Assembly (NCBI GenBank): GCA_016717115.1
Contig: JADKGE010000001.1
Location: 806,001 to 870,000, forward strand
Origin: Actinomycetota bacterium
Lineage (GTDB): Bacteria; Actinomycetota; Actinomycetes; S36-B12
DNA: 64,000 nucleotides
Reading direction: 5' to 3'
Shown here: one piece after another, positions 47,318 to 56,703 of the stretch
Layout of the letters: each line of letters opens with the position of its first letter
Position numbering within the stretch: the first letter of the stretch is position 1
Translations under genes and position numbers: made by a program
The notes under the pieces: generated by a model
Database searches by the model: none
Told to the model about the DNA's origin: nothing
What the model saw: the letters and a program-made list of their open reading frames with translations, nothing else

Positions 47318-48949
47318 ATGGCCGCGTTCGCCTCGTCCTCCCTCGTGCGCGAGTGGGCGTATCAAGCCCTCAGCGGCCTGGGCGACGCCCGGGCCGAGAT
47401 CGATGCGCTGAACGTCTTCCCCGTGCCCGACGGCGACACGGGGACCAACCTGTACCTGACGATGGAATCGGCCTGCGAATCGGTCGACCGCTGCTGGATG
47501 GAGGCGCCGGGCGGTTCGCCAGGCCTGTCGATCGCGGCCAAGGCCCTGTCCACGGGGGCCCTGCTCGGGGCGCGCGGCAACTCCGGCGTGATCTTGTCGC
47601 AGATGCTCCGGGGCACGAGTGACGTTCTGGGCGCGCTGCCCGAGGGCGAGGCGCTCGGGGCCGATGCGGTGCTGGCCCTGCTCCGGCGCGCCGCCGACCT
47701 GGGCTACGAGGCCGTCGCCCGGCCCGTCGAGGGCACCATCCTCACGGTGGCGCGTGCGGCGGCCGACGCCGCGCAGGCGAGCCTGCAGGCGGGAGCCGAC
47801 GACGCGGCCACCGTGGTTCAGGCGGGGGTGCAAGGAGCCCGAGATGCGCTTGCGCTCACGCCGACGATGCTGGAGTCATTGCGCCTGGCGGGTGTCGTCG
47901 ACGCCGGCGGACAGGGCCTGCTCGTGGTGCTCGATGCGCTTGCCGAGGTCGTGTCGGGCGTCCGACGGTCGGGCGCCTCGTCCACGACCGGGCTGCACCT
48001 GCCCGTGCCCCGTCCCGTGCACGCCGAGGTGGGCGCCCACTATGCCGGGCCGGCCTACGAGGTGATGTTCCTCCTGGAGGCGCAGGACGACGCGGTGGCG
48101 ACGCTTCGGGTGGAGCTCGACACGCTCGGCGACAGCCTCGTCATGGTCGGCGGCGACGCGCTGTGGAACGTGCACGTGCATGTCGACGACGCGGGGGCCG
48201 CGGTGGAGGCAGCCATCCGCGCCGGACGGCCCTACCGTTTCCGGATCACGCACCTTCAGCCCGCGGGAGAGGCTGCGCGGCGGGTGGACATCCGCGCCAT
48301 CGTCGCCGTGTCCCACGGCCCCGGGGTGGCCGAGCTCCTCGAGCGGTCCGGAGTGCATGTGGTGCCAGCCGCGCCGCGCCAGCGGCCCTCGACGGCCGAG
48401 ATCCTCGGCGCCGTGCGGCTGTCCCACGCCACCGAGGTCGTGATCCTGCCCAGCGACAAGGACACCCGCGCCGTCGCCGAGGCTGCCGCGGAGCAGGCCC
48501 GCGGCGAAGGGGTTCGCGTATCGGTGGTGCCCACGCGGTCGGTCGTGCAGACGCTGGCGGCGGTGGCCGTTCACGACGCGTCGATGCGGTTCGACGACGA
48601 CGTCGTGTCCATGACACGCGCCGCCGGCGCCACGAGGTACGCCGCCGTGACGATCGCCAGCCGTCGGGCCCTGACAACCGTCGGCCCATGCGAGGTCGGC
48701 GACGTCCTGGGCCTGGTCGACGGCGACATCTTCGTTGTCGGCTCCGACCTCGCCGAGGTCGCCCGCGAGATCCTCACCGCGATGCTCGCGATCGGCGGGG
48801 AGCTCGTGACCCTCGTCCCGGGACAGGACGCGGGCGACGACTTGCGCGTAGACCTGCCGGCCTGGGCAGCCGACCGGTTCCCCCTGACTGATGTGGTGGT
48901 GCACGATGGCGGGCAGCCGCTGTGGCCCCTGATCATGGGTGTCGAGTAG
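47318..48949 (+). CDS. DAK2 / FakA-like kinase domain protein
   Basis: The 543 residues begin with a DAK2 domain (about 1-200): DALNVFPVPDGDTGTNLYLTM (the DGDTG ATP/metal site), GARGNSGVILSQML, and GGQGLLVVLDAL. A middle domain and a C-terminal part (about 330-543) follow as in FakA. FakA with FakB phosphorylates fatty acids for phospholipid synthesis; the actinobacterial members are less studied. No DegV (FakB) gene is seen nearby. It lies upstream of recG, with 13 bases between stop and start. Confidence 0.82.
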   Translation: MAAFASSSLVREWAYQALSGLGDARAEIDALNVFPVPDGDTGTNLYLTMESACESVDRCWMEAPGGSPGLSIAAKALSTGALLGARGNSGVILSQMLRGTSDVLGALPEGEALGADAVLALLRRAADLGYEAVARPVEGTILTVARAAADAAQASLQAGADDAATVVQAGVQGARDALALTPTMLESLRLAGVVDAGGQGLLVVLDALAEVVSGVRRSGASSTTGLHLPVPRPVHAEVGAHYAGPAYEVMFLLEAQDDAVATLRVELDTLGDSLVMVGGDALWNVHVHVDDAGAAVEAAIRAGRPYRFRITHLQPAGEAARRVDIRAIVAVSHGPGVAELLERSGVHVVPAAPRQRPSTAEILGAVRLSHATEVVILPSDKDTRAVAEAAAEQARGEGVRVSVVPTRSVVQTLAAVAVHDASMRFDDDVVSMTRAAGATRYAAVTIASRRALTTVGPCEVGDVLGLVDGDIFVVGSDLAEVAREILTAMLAIGGELVTLVPGQDAGDDLRVDLPAWAADRFPLTDVVVHDGGQPLWPLIMGVE

Positions 48950-48962
48950 GCGTGGCGGCTGC

Positions 48963-51173
48963 GTGAGCCCCTCGTTCCTGCGCACGTCGCTGACGTCGCT
49001 GCTCGGCGGGAAGACCGCGTCCGTCCTCACGAAGGCGCTCGGGCTGACGACCGTCGAGGACCTGCTTCGGCACTATCCGCGCCGCTACGCGGAGCGTGCC
49101 GAGCTCACGCCCCTGTCGACGCTCGTGGACGGGGAGCGCGTCACCGTGCTCGCCGAGATCCGGAAGGTCACGGTGCGGCCGATGCGCCAACGTCGCGGCA
49201 CCATCCTGGAGGCCGTGGTGACGGACGGCACCGATGTGATGTCGCTGACCTTCTTCAACCAGAAGTGGCGCGAGCACGACTTCACAGTCGGTCGGCGTGG
49301 ATTATTCGCCGGGCAGGTCTCGACGTTCCGGGGCGTCCGGCAACTCGCGCATCCGGAGTTCAAGCTGTTCCCCGACGGTGTCGAGGACGATGCGCAGGCC
49401 GTGGCCGCCTTCGCCGGTGCGCTCATCCCGATCTACCCCGCTGCCGGGGCGATCACCACCTGGCAGATCCAGTCGGCCGTGGGCGTGCTGCTCGACCAGC
49501 TCCCCGAACTGCCCGACCCCCTGCCTGACGACGTCCTCGCCCGGCTGGGCATGTGCTCGCTGACGGACGCGCTTCGCCTCGTGCACCGCCCCTCGTCGAG
49601 GGCCGATGCCGACCGCGCCATCGAGCGGCTTCGATTCGAGGAGGCGTTCACCCTCCAGGTCGTGCTCGCGCTGCGCCGGGCCGAGGTGATGGCCCTGCCG
49701 GCCACCAGGCGAGTGCCGGCGACGTCTCCACTGCTGACGGCCTTCGACGCCCGACTGCCGTTCACCCTCACCGAGGGGCAGCGCGCCGTGGCCGAGACGA
49801 TCGAGCACGACCTCGGCAACAGCCATCCCATGCACCGCCTGCTGCAGGGCGATGTCGGCAGCGGGAAGACGGTCGTGGCTCTTCGGGCGATGCTTCTCGT
49901 CGTCGACGCGGGGGGTCAGGCGGCGCTGCTCGCGCCGACGGAAGTCCTGGCCGCACAGCACTACCGCTCGATCACCGGGCTCCTGGGCCCGCTGGCGGGC
50001 CGGGGACAGCTCGGCGGAGCGGAGGTCGCGACCCGCGTGGCGCTGCTGACCGGCTCGCAGCGCAGCGCACAGCGGCGCCGCGAGCTCCTCGAGATCGTCT
50101 CCGGCGAAGCAGGGATCGTCGTGGGAACGCACGCCCTCATCCAGGAGAACGTCGACTTCCACGATCTCGCGCTCGTCGTCGTCGACGAGCAGCACCGCTT
50201 CGGCGTCGAGCAGCGTGCCGCGCTCGCAGCGAAGGCCCGCGACGGGTCGCGTCCGCACGTTCTGGTGATGACGGCGACGCCGATCCCGCGCACGGTGGCC
50301 ATGACCGTGTTCGGCGATGTCGACGTGTCGACGCTCACGGAGCTGCCGGCCGGACGCGTCCCGGTCACCACTCACGTGGTCGTGCGCCAGGAGCATCCCG
50401 CACACGTGGCCCGGGCCTGGCAACGCGTGCGGGAGGAGGCGGCCCAGGGGCACCGGGTGTTCGTCGTCTGCCCGAGGATCGCCGACGACGACGCTGCGCA
50501 CGAGGACACCCCCGATCTCGAGGTGCCGGACGAGGATGCACCAGCGGTCGAGATGGCGGGCGTGGTGCCGCTGGCGCGTCAGCTCTCCGATGGGGAGCTG
50601 GCCGGACTTCGCGTGGGCGTGCTGCACGGCCGCATGAGTGCCGACGACAAGGAAGACGTCATGCGTCGCTTCGCCGATGCGGGGAATGCCGACGGCATCG
50701 ACGTGCTCGTCTCCACCACGGTGATCGAGGTGGGGGTCGATGTCGGGCAGGCGACGATGATGGTGATCATGGATGCCGATCGCTTCGGGATCTCGCAGCT
50801 GCACCAGTTGCGGGGCCGGGTCGGGCGGGCCGGGCTGCCGGGCCTGTGCCTGCTCGTGACGAGCGCGGAGCCGGGCTCGCCCGCCCGCCGCCGGCTCGAG
50901 GCCGTCGCCTCGACGACCGACGGCTTCGCCCTGTCGGCGCTCGATCTCGAGCTGCGGCGGGAGGGCGACGTGCTCGGCAGCATGCAGTCGGGGTTGCGCA
51001 GCTCACTGAGGCTCCTCGAGGTCAGCCGGCACGAGGACGTCATCCTCGCCGCCCGCGCGGCGGCGCTCGAGGTCGTGGGAGCCGATCCGGGGCTGGCGGA
51101 GCATCCGGCCCTGGCCGATGCGGTCGCGGTGCTCCGCAGCGACGAGCACGCCGAGTTCCTGGAGAAGGCATGA
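48963..51173 (+). CDS. recG: ATP-dependent DNA helicase RecG
   Basis: RecG remodels stalled replication forks and branched DNA. The 736-residue protein has an N-terminal wedge domain (about 1-220; DLLRHYPRRYAER, VTVLAEIRKV), Walker A QGDVGSGKTVVALRA near 305, DEQHRFG (DExH), VMTATPIPRTVAM, LHGRMSADDKEDVMRRFA, LVSTTVIEVGVDVGQATMMVI and QLHQLRGRVGRAG. GTG at 48963 gives the best N-terminus; an in-frame GTG 8 codons earlier overlaps the previous gene. rsmD follows 16 bases after the stop. Confidence 0.94.
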   Translation: MSPSFLRTSLTSLLGGKTASVLTKALGLTTVEDLLRHYPRRYAERAELTPLSTLVDGERVTVLAEIRKVTVRPMRQRRGTILEAVVTDGTDVMSLTFFNQKWREHDFTVGRRGLFAGQVSTFRGVRQLAHPEFKLFPDGVEDDAQAVAAFAGALIPIYPAAGAITTWQIQSAVGVLLDQLPELPDPLPDDVLARLGMCSLTDALRLVHRPSSRADADRAIERLRFEEAFTLQVVLALRRAEVMALPATRRVPATSPLLTAFDARLPFTLTEGQRAVAETIEHDLGNSHPMHRLLQGDVGSGKTVVALRAMLLVVDAGGQAALLAPTEVLAAQHYRSITGLLGPLAGRGQLGGAEVATRVALLTGSQRSAQRRRELLEIVSGEAGIVVGTHALIQENVDFHDLALVVVDEQHRFGVEQRAALAAKARDGSRPHVLVMTATPIPRTVAMTVFGDVDVSTLTELPAGRVPVTTHVVVRQEHPAHVARAWQRVREEAAQGHRVFVVCPRIADDDAAHEDTPDLEVPDEDAPAVEMAGVVPLARQLSDGELAGLRVGVLHGRMSADDKEDVMRRFADAGNADGIDVLVSTTVIEVGVDVGQATMMVIMDADRFGISQLHQLRGRVGRAGLPGLCLLVTSAEPGSPARRRLEAVASTTDGFALSALDLELRREGDVLGSMQSGLRSSLRLLEVSRHEDVILAARAAALEVVGADPGLAEHPALADAVAVLRSDEHAEFLEKA

Positions 51174-51189
51174 CCGCGGCCGGTCCGGC

Positions 51190-51804
51190 ATGACCCGGGT
51201 CATCGCCGGGGCGGCGCGGGGCCGTCGGCTCGCCGTGCCCCCCTCGGGCACCCGTCCGACGTCGGATCGGGTCCGCGAGGCGATGTTCTCCAGCATCGAC
51301 AGCGACCTGCTCTCGCGCGACCTGCCCTGGTCGCGGGTGCGGGTCCTCGATCTCTTCGCCGGCACCGGTGCGTTCGGCCTCGAGGCGCTGAGCCGGGGGG
51401 CATTGACGGCCGTCATGGTGGAGAGTTCGCGCAGCGCGGTACGCGTGCTCACGGCGAATCAGGCGGTGGTGGGGTGCACTGGCGGGGTGATCGTGCCGCG
51501 TGACGTGCGTCAGTGGGCGGGTCAGCCGCCCACCCTCGCGGCGGACGTCTGCTTCGCCGACCCACCCTATGACTGGCCGGCCGCCGACCTGCGCACCGTG
51601 CTGGCGGCCCTCGCCGCCGGTGGCTGGCTTGGGGCAGGGGCACTGGTCGTCGCCGAGCGCCCGGTGAAGGACCCCGACAGCCCACTTCCCGACTCGTGCA
51701 CGGATCAGCGCCGACGGACGTACGGGGACACCGCGCTTTGGTACGGTCGCTTCGCGGGGTCGGAGCAGCCGCAACCGCGTGCAGCCACGAGCCCGTTTCC
51801 CTAG
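51190..51804 (+). CDS. rsmD: 16S rRNA (guanine966-N2)-methyltransferase
   Basis: RsmD methylates G966 of 16S rRNA. The 204 residues have TRVIAGAARGRRLAVPP, GTRPTSDRVREAMFSSI, the SAM site VLDLFAGTGAFGLEALSRGA and the catalytic DPPY motif (CFADPPYDW). The last 20 or so residues, after WYGRF, look like a non-conserved tail. The start is the ATG giving the typical MTRVIAG beginning. coaD follows 11 bases after the stop. Confidence 0.93.
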   Translation: MTRVIAGAARGRRLAVPPSGTRPTSDRVREAMFSSIDSDLLSRDLPWSRVRVLDLFAGTGAFGLEALSRGALTAVMVESSRSAVRVLTANQAVVGCTGGVIVPRDVRQWAGQPPTLAADVCFADPPYDWPAADLRTVLAALAAGGWLGAGALVVAERPVKDPDSPLPDSCTDQRRRTYGDTALWYGRFAGSEQPQPRAATSPFP

Positions 51805-51815
51805 AGGGGGCCCTC

Positions 51816-52310
51816 ATGCGGACAGCGGTCTGCCCAGGTTCGTTCGACCCCGTCACCAACGGCCACCTCGATGTCTTCGCGCGGGCCTCGGTGCTGGCCG
51901 ACGAGGTGGTCGTGGCCGTCCTCATCAACCACGCGAAGGAGGGACTGTTCAGCATCGAGGAGCGCATGGAGATTCTGCGCGAGGTGGTGTCGCCCTTCCC
52001 CAACGTGCGGGTCGATGCGTTCCACGGACTGCTCGTCGACTACTGCCGCAACCACTCGATCAAGGCGATCGTCAAGGGCCTGCGAGCCGTGAGCGATTTC
52101 GACTACGAGCTCCAGATGGCGCAGATGAACTACCGCCTCGCCAGCGTGGAGACCCTGTTCATCTCCACGAACCCGCTCTACAGCTTCCTGTCGTCGAGCC
52201 TGGTCAAGGAGGTCGCCAAGTTCGGGGGCGACGTGACCGACTTGGTGCCCGAGGCCGTGTTGGTCCGGCTCAACGAGAAACTCAAGGCCACAATGGGCAC
52301 ACAGCACTAG
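51816..52310 (+). CDS. coaD: Phosphopantetheine adenylyltransferase
   Basis: CoaD transfers AMP to 4'-phosphopantetheine to give dephospho-CoA. The 164 residues have RTAVCPGSFDPVTNGHLDVF (T/HxGH-type nucleotide site), VLINHAKEGLFSIEERMEIL, AIVKGLRAVSDFDYELQMA and the ISTNPLYSFLSSSLVKEVAKFGG stretch, all canonical. AGAGGGGGC precedes the ATG. Confidence 0.95.
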   Translation: MRTAVCPGSFDPVTNGHLDVFARASVLADEVVVAVLINHAKEGLFSIEERMEILREVVSPFPNVRVDAFHGLLVDYCRNHSIKAIVKGLRAVSDFDYELQMAQMNYRLASVETLFISTNPLYSFLSSSLVKEVAKFGGDVTDLVPEAVLVRLNEKLKATMGTQH

Positions 52311-52333
52311 ATCGGTCGGACAAGGAGCCTTAG

Positions 52334-52888
52334 GTGGACGTACAGGAACGACTCGACGAGCTTGCGGTCCTCATCGAGGACGCGAAGGCGATGCCGCTGT
52401 CGGCGTCATGCCTGGTCAACCGGTCCCAGGTGCTCGACCTCATCGAGGAGATCCGTCAGCTCCTCCCCGAGTCGGTGCACCGCGCCGACGAGCTGCTCGC
52501 CGACCGCGAGGCGGTCGTTCAGGACGGGCGCCGGGAGGCCGACCGGCTGCTCGAGCGGGCCCGCGCGGAGTCCGACCGGCTGGTGTCCGAGCACGAGGTC
52601 TACCTGGCGGCCGTCGACGAGGCAGATGCCCTCACCCGGCACACGCTGGACGAGACCGCCCGCATGCGCAAGGAGACGGACGACTACATCGACGCCAAGC
52701 TCGCCACCTTCGAGATCACCCTGCAGAAGACCCTGCAGACGGTGGATCGGGGCCGGGAGCGGTTGCGCAGCCAGATGTACCAGGAGCTGGCTCCCGAAGG
52801 TGAGCCGGTGTACGACGACTCGGCCTTCTCCGACACCGGCTTCATCGACACTGGAGCCGCAGACGGCGCCTTCGGCGAACGGCGCTGA
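52334..52888 (+). CDS. DivIVA-like coiled-coil protein (SepIVA-like)
   Basis: The 184 residues begin MDVQERLDELAVLIEDAKAM and form a long helical, probably coiled-coil region (about 35-160) rich in Glu, Arg and Ala, followed by an acidic tail with two near-repeats (SAFSDTGFIDTG). The sequence and its place between coaD and DUF177 match the actinobacterial protein known in mycobacteria as SepIVA, a DivIVA-related factor of septation and envelope growth; that identity rests on position and general pattern. The GTG start has AAGGAG upstream. Confidence 0.65.
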   Translation: MDVQERLDELAVLIEDAKAMPLSASCLVNRSQVLDLIEEIRQLLPESVHRADELLADREAVVQDGRREADRLLERARAESDRLVSEHEVYLAAVDEADALTRHTLDETARMRKETDDYIDAKLATFEITLQKTLQTVDRGRERLRSQMYQELAPEGEPVYDDSAFSDTGFIDTGAADGAFGERR

Positions 52889-52994
52889 CCTTCGGGCACC
52901 CGGGCGTTTCGTCTTTCCGGACACGGCCCTGTAGCCTTTCGCCCGAGGCCTCTAGCGAGGCCACGGTTAGCCGTGCCGAAAGTGGAGGGTCCCA

Positions 52995-53561
52995 GTGACC
53001 GGCCTCGACCCGAGAAAGCCGCTCGTCATCGACGTGCGGACCCTGCAGCGCAGGCCCGGGTCGATGACCACACTGACCCGACGCGTTCCGGCCCCGGCTG
53101 GCCTTGGCGTCGCGATGGCTCGGGTGCCCGAGGGATCGCCGATCGACCTGGATCTGCGGTTGGAGTCCGTTCTCGAGGGTGTCCTGGTGACCGGCTCTGC
53201 CGACCTCCAGATCAGCGCGGAATGCTCGCGCTGCCTGGATCCGGTGGGATGGCACGAGGAGTTCGACCTCACCGAGCTGTTCCGATACCCGCCAACCGAC
53301 GCCCATGGCGCCGTGGTGGAGGAGGAAGACGAGTCCGACGATCCGCTGCCGGAACTCCAGGACGATCTCATCGACCTGGAGCCGACGCTGCGGGACGCCG
53401 TGGTGCTTGACCTGCCACTCGCCCCGCTGTGCAGCGAGGACTGCCTGGGACTGTGCTCCGAGTGCGGAGCGCGGCTCGAGGACGATCCGCAGCACGCGCA
53501 CGAGACGACCGACCCTCGATGGGCCGCCCTGGCGGCGCTTGCGGATCCGGACGCCACGTAA
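52995..53561 (+). CDS. YceD / DUF177 family protein
   Basis: The 188-residue protein has the DUF177 core: FVLDV-like start (KPLVIDVRTLQRRPGS), ISAECSRCLDP with a CxxC, an acidic linker (VVEEEDESDDPLPE) and the C-terminal CSEDCLGLCSECG cysteine cluster that probably binds zinc. The family sits next to rpmF in most bacteria and is linked to 23S rRNA maturation and 50S assembly. GTG start with AGTGGAGGG upstream; a TAGCCT box about 60 bases earlier is a likely promoter for the DUF177-rpmF-plsX operon. Confidence 0.85.
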   Translation: MTGLDPRKPLVIDVRTLQRRPGSMTTLTRRVPAPAGLGVAMARVPEGSPIDLDLRLESVLEGVLVTGSADLQISAECSRCLDPVGWHEEFDLTELFRYPPTDAHGAVVEEEDESDDPLPELQDDLIDLEPTLRDAVVLDLPLAPLCSEDCLGLCSECGARLEDDPQHAHETTDPRWAALAALADPDAT

Positions 53562-53626
53562 ACTCGACGCCTCACCCGCACGCCACTGCGTGCGCAGCAC
53601 CACACAGACCGAGCAAAGGAAGCACA

Positions 53627-53800
53627 GTGCCAGTTCCCAAGCGGAAGACGTCCCGCTCCAACACCCGTCACCGCCGCTCACAGTGGAAGACCACGGTGCC
53701 GACGCTCGTCACCTGCGCCCGATGCAAGGAGAAGCGCCTCGCGCACACCGCGTGCCCGACGTGCGGCACGTACGCCAAGCGCCGCGTCCTGGACGTCTAG
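53627..53800 (+). CDS. rpmF: 50S ribosomal protein L32
   Basis: A 57-residue protein: PVPKRKTSRSNTRHRRSQWK, then CARCKEKRLAHTACPTCG with the two CxxC pairs of the zinc-binding L32 form. The GTG start has AAAGGAAG upstream. It lies between DUF177 and plsX, the usual order. Confidence 0.96.
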   Translation: MPVPKRKTSRSNTRHRRSQWKTTVPTLVTCARCKEKRLAHTACPTCGTYAKRRVLDV

Positions 53801-53804
53801 GCCA

Positions 53805-54803
53805 TTGGCCACAGTCGCCCTCGACCTCCTCGGGGGCGATGGCGCACCGGAGGTCGTGGCCGACGCCATCGCGCGCCTGTGTGATCCCGCGGGCGATCCG
53901 ACGGACTCGTCGATCGATCTCATCGTGGTCGGTCCGGCCAGCATGGCACGTCGACTCCTGCTCGAGCGGGGCGTCGATCCTGACGCCGTCCGCATCGTCG
54001 ATGCCGGCCGAGGTGCCTCGATGGCCGGCAACCCTCTGTCGACGCTCCGCGCCCACGACGACGTCACCGTCACCGTGGCGGTAGGCCTGGTCTCTGCCCG
54101 GCTGGCCGACGGCTGGGTGTCGGTGGGCCACACCGGGGCCGCCGTCGCGGCGGCCGTCCTCGGCCTGGGCCGACTCGCCGGGATGTCACGGCCGGCCCTG
54201 GCCGTCGTCGTCCCTTCGCTCGCCGGACCGGTGGTGCTCGTCGACGCCGGCGCGGCCACCGATGCCACTCCCGACGTCCTGCGCCAGTTCGCCCTCGCCG
54301 GCTGGGCCTACTCGACCTCGCTCGGCGTGGCCAGCCCACGAGTGGGCCTGCTGACCATCGGCAGCGAAGAGGGCAAGGGCGACCGACTCCGCAAGTCCGC
54401 GCACGACCTGCTCGCCGAGACCCTCCCCGCGGCCGGCGTTCGCTACGTCGGGCCGGTCGAGGGGCACGATGTCGCGCTGGGATCCCTGGCGGACGTCATC
54501 GTCACCGACGGATTCACCGGGAACGTCCTGCTCAAGGGCATCGAGGGGGCCGTGCGATGGTCCGCCCATCGCATGGGCCAGCTGTACGGTGACGCCGAGC
54601 CGGCCCGACGCATCGTCCGCGAGACCGCCACCAGCGAGTTCGCCGGTGGCATGCTGCTCGGCGTGAACGGCGTCACGGTGGTCGGGCATGGGGCGGGCAC
54701 GGCCGACGAGATCTGCGCCTGCGTCCGCCTCGCCGACAAGGCGGCCCGGCTCGGACTGGTCACTGCCACGCAGCGCGCCCTCGCGGCGGTGTCCACGACA
54801 TGA
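53805..54803 (+). CDS. plsX: Phosphate acyltransferase PlsX
   Basis: PlsX makes acyl-phosphate from acyl-ACP, feeding phospholipid synthesis. The 332 residues have VALDLLGGDGAPEVVADAI, RLADGWVSVGHTGAAVAAAV, RPALAVVVPSLAGPVVLVDAGA, GLLTIGSEEGKGD, PVEGHDVALGSLADVIVTDGFTGNVLLK and GVNGVTVVGHGAGTADEI. The only good start is TTG, four bases after the rpmF stop, which suggests coupling. Its stop overlaps the ACP-like gene by 4 bases. Confidence 0.92.
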   Translation: MATVALDLLGGDGAPEVVADAIARLCDPAGDPTDSSIDLIVVGPASMARRLLLERGVDPDAVRIVDAGRGASMAGNPLSTLRAHDDVTVTVAVGLVSARLADGWVSVGHTGAAVAAAVLGLGRLAGMSRPALAVVVPSLAGPVVLVDAGAATDATPDVLRQFALAGWAYSTSLGVASPRVGLLTIGSEEGKGDRLRKSAHDLLAETLPAAGVRYVGPVEGHDVALGSLADVIVTDGFTGNVLLKGIEGAVRWSAHRMGQLYGDAEPARRIVRETATSEFAGGMLLGVNGVTVVGHGAGTADEICACVRLADKAARLGLVTATQRALAAVSTT

Positions 54804-55084
54804 CCGCGGGAATCGACCACAGCACGGCCGCCCTGATCGCGCAGGATGCGCTTCGGGCCGTCTTCGACGCTCAGGCGGTGGCCGCCCTACGCGAGGACTC
54901 ACCCCTGTCCGCCCTCGGGATCGCCGATTCGGACGTCGTCTGCATCGCCGACGCGGTGGCGGTCGGCGCCGTCGCCCGCGGGCGGGAATGCCGGCTCGGC
55001 GACGCCGATCTGGACGGCGTCACGACGGTGGCCGATCTCGTCCGAACGATTTCCGAGCACGGTTCACGGCCGGGGGTCTCATGA
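54800..55084 (+). CDS. Acyl carrier protein-like, atypical attachment motif
   Basis: A 94-residue protein in the acpP position between plsX and rnc, with 4-base overlaps on both sides. The pattern fits a carrier domain (DSPLSALGIADSDVVCIADAVAVGA, then GVTTVADLVRTISEH), but the phosphopantetheine site reads ADSDVV in place of the usual DSL. The serine is present, the following leucine is not, and spacing from LG is one residue longer. It may be a specialised or degenerating acyl carrier; the main ACP would then be elsewhere in the genome. Confidence 0.65.
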   Translation: MTAGIDHSTAALIAQDALRAVFDAQAVAALREDSPLSALGIADSDVVCIADAVAVGAVARGRECRLGDADLDGVTTVADLVRTISEHGSRPGVS

Positions 55085-55791
55085 TCGCCGATACCACCGA
55101 CCTGCTGGCGAGCCTCGGCGTCGAGATCGACCCCGACCTTTTGTCGCTCGCGCTGATGCATCGCTCGTTCGCGTACGAGAACGGCGCCCTTCCGACGAAC
55201 GAGCGACTGGAGTTCCTCGGCGACTCGGTGCTGGGCATCGTCATCACCGACACGCTCTACCGCCGATACCCCGACTGCACGGAGGGGCAGCTCGCCAAGC
55301 TCCGGGCCGCCGTCGTCAACGCCACCGCTCTCGCCGACGTCGCGCGCACCATCGGCCTTGGCCAGTTCCTCTACCTCGGGCGGGGGGAGGAGACCACGGG
55401 CGGCCGGGACAAGTCATCGATCCTCGCCGACACGATGGAGGCCGTCTTCGGTGCGGTCTATCTCACCTCCGGGATCGGGACGTCGGCCGAGGTCATCCAT
55501 CGGCTCTTCGATCCCCTGATCGAGCGGGCGGCCGAGCTCGGCGCCGGCCTGGACTGGAAGACCTCCCTGCAGGAGATCGCGGCCGCCGCTGACCTGGGCC
55601 TGCCCGAATACCACGTCACCGACGTCGGGCCCGACCACGCCAAGGAGTTCTCGGCGCGGGCGGTCGTCGGTGGGGAGGTGCTCGGCGAGGGGACCGGCCG
55701 GTCGAAGAAGGTCGCCGAGCAGCAGGCGGCCGCGGCGGCGTACGAAGCCATCCGATCCGCGCGAGCGGTGGCCGACCCGGCAGTCGAGTGA
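55081..55791 (+). CDS. rnc: Ribonuclease III
   Basis: RNase III cleaves double-stranded RNA, including rRNA precursors. The 236-residue protein has LALMHRSFAYENG, the signature NERLEFLGDSVLG, the second acidic site ILADTMEAVFGAVYL, and a C-terminal dsRNA-binding domain (about 160-230; KTSLQEIAAAADLGLPEYHV, GRSKKVAEQQAAAAAYE). ATG overlaps the previous stop by 4 bases. mutM follows 9 bases after the stop. Confidence 0.95.
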   Translation: MIADTTDLLASLGVEIDPDLLSLALMHRSFAYENGALPTNERLEFLGDSVLGIVITDTLYRRYPDCTEGQLAKLRAAVVNATALADVARTIGLGQFLYLGRGEETTGGRDKSSILADTMEAVFGAVYLTSGIGTSAEVIHRLFDPLIERAAELGAGLDWKTSLQEIAAAADLGLPEYHVTDVGPDHAKEFSARAVVGGEVLGEGTGRSKKVAEQQAAAAAYEAIRSARAVADPAVE

Positions 55792-55800
55792 CGGGCGCCG

Positions 55801-56703
55801 ATGCCGGAGCTGCCTGAGGTTGAGGTGGTCCGCCGGGGCCTGGACACGTGGGTGCGGGGACGCACCGTGTGCGACGTGGAGGTGCGCCATCCGCGCTCCA
55901 TCCGCAGGCATGAGGCCGGAGCGGCGGACTTCGCGGGCCGGATCGTCGGCCGGACCTTCACGGGTGCGAGCAGGCGGGGCAAGTACCTGTGGCTCCGTCT
56001 GGGGGAGCCCGACGAATGCCCCGAGCAGGAGCTCGCGGCACTGGTCGGACACCTGGGCATGAGCGGCCAGTTGCTCGTCGAGTCGTCCGACGCGCCCGAC
56101 GAGCCGCATCTTCGGGTGCGCTTCCGGTTCGAGGACGAGGGGCCCGAGCTCAGGTTCGTCGATCAGCGCACGTTCGGCGGACTCGCCGTCGCCGACATGG
56201 TCGACGACGGGGCGGGCGGCCAGGTGCCGTGGCCGGTGGCTCATATCGCCCGGGACCCCCTCGACCCCCTGTTCGACGACGCCGCCTTCGTCCGCCGGGT
56301 GCGGGCCACGGACGCGGGAATCAAGCGGGTGCTCCTGGATCAGACCGTCGTGTCCGGCATCGGCAACATCTACGCCGACGAGGCCCTCTGGCGCGCCCGG
56401 ATCCACGGTGAACGACCAGCGTCGCGCCTGTCCACGGCTGGGGTGCGGGACCTGCTGGACCACGCGCGAGCCGTCATGGCCGCCGCCCTCGCCGAGGGCG
56501 GTACGAGCTTCGACGCCCTGTACGTGAACGTGAACGGCCAGAGCGGCTACTTCGACCGGAGGCTCGCCGCCTACGGGCAGGAGGGTCTGCCATGCCCCCG
56601 GTGCGGGCGGCCGATCCGTCGTTCCGCCTTCATGAACCGGTCGTCGTACTTCTGCGGGACCTGCCAGCGCGCCCCGCGAGGTCGGCCCGCGCCCGAAAGG
56701 TAG
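55801..56703 (+). CDS. mutM: Formamidopyrimidine-DNA glycosylase
   Basis: MutM removes oxidised purines such as 8-oxoguanine. The 300 residues start PELPEVEVVRRGLD, with the catalytic Pro1-Glu2 after Met removal. They contain RRGKYLWLRLG, LVGHLGMSGQL, the helix-two-turn-helix GIGNIYADEALWRARIHGERP and the C-terminal zinc finger CPRCGRPIRRSAFMNRSSYFC. The stop codon TAG is also the first three bases of the smc -10 box. Confidence 0.95.
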   Translation: MPELPEVEVVRRGLDTWVRGRTVCDVEVRHPRSIRRHEAGAADFAGRIVGRTFTGASRRGKYLWLRLGEPDECPEQELAALVGHLGMSGQLLVESSDAPDEPHLRVRFRFEDEGPELRFVDQRTFGGLAVADMVDDGAGGQVPWPVAHIARDPLDPLFDDAAFVRRVRATDAGIKRVLLDQTVVSGIGNIYADEALWRARIHGERPASRLSTAGVRDLLDHARAVMAAALAEGGTSFDALYVNVNGQSGYFDRRLAAYGQEGLPCPRCGRPIRRSAFMNRSSYFCGTCQRAPRGRPAPER

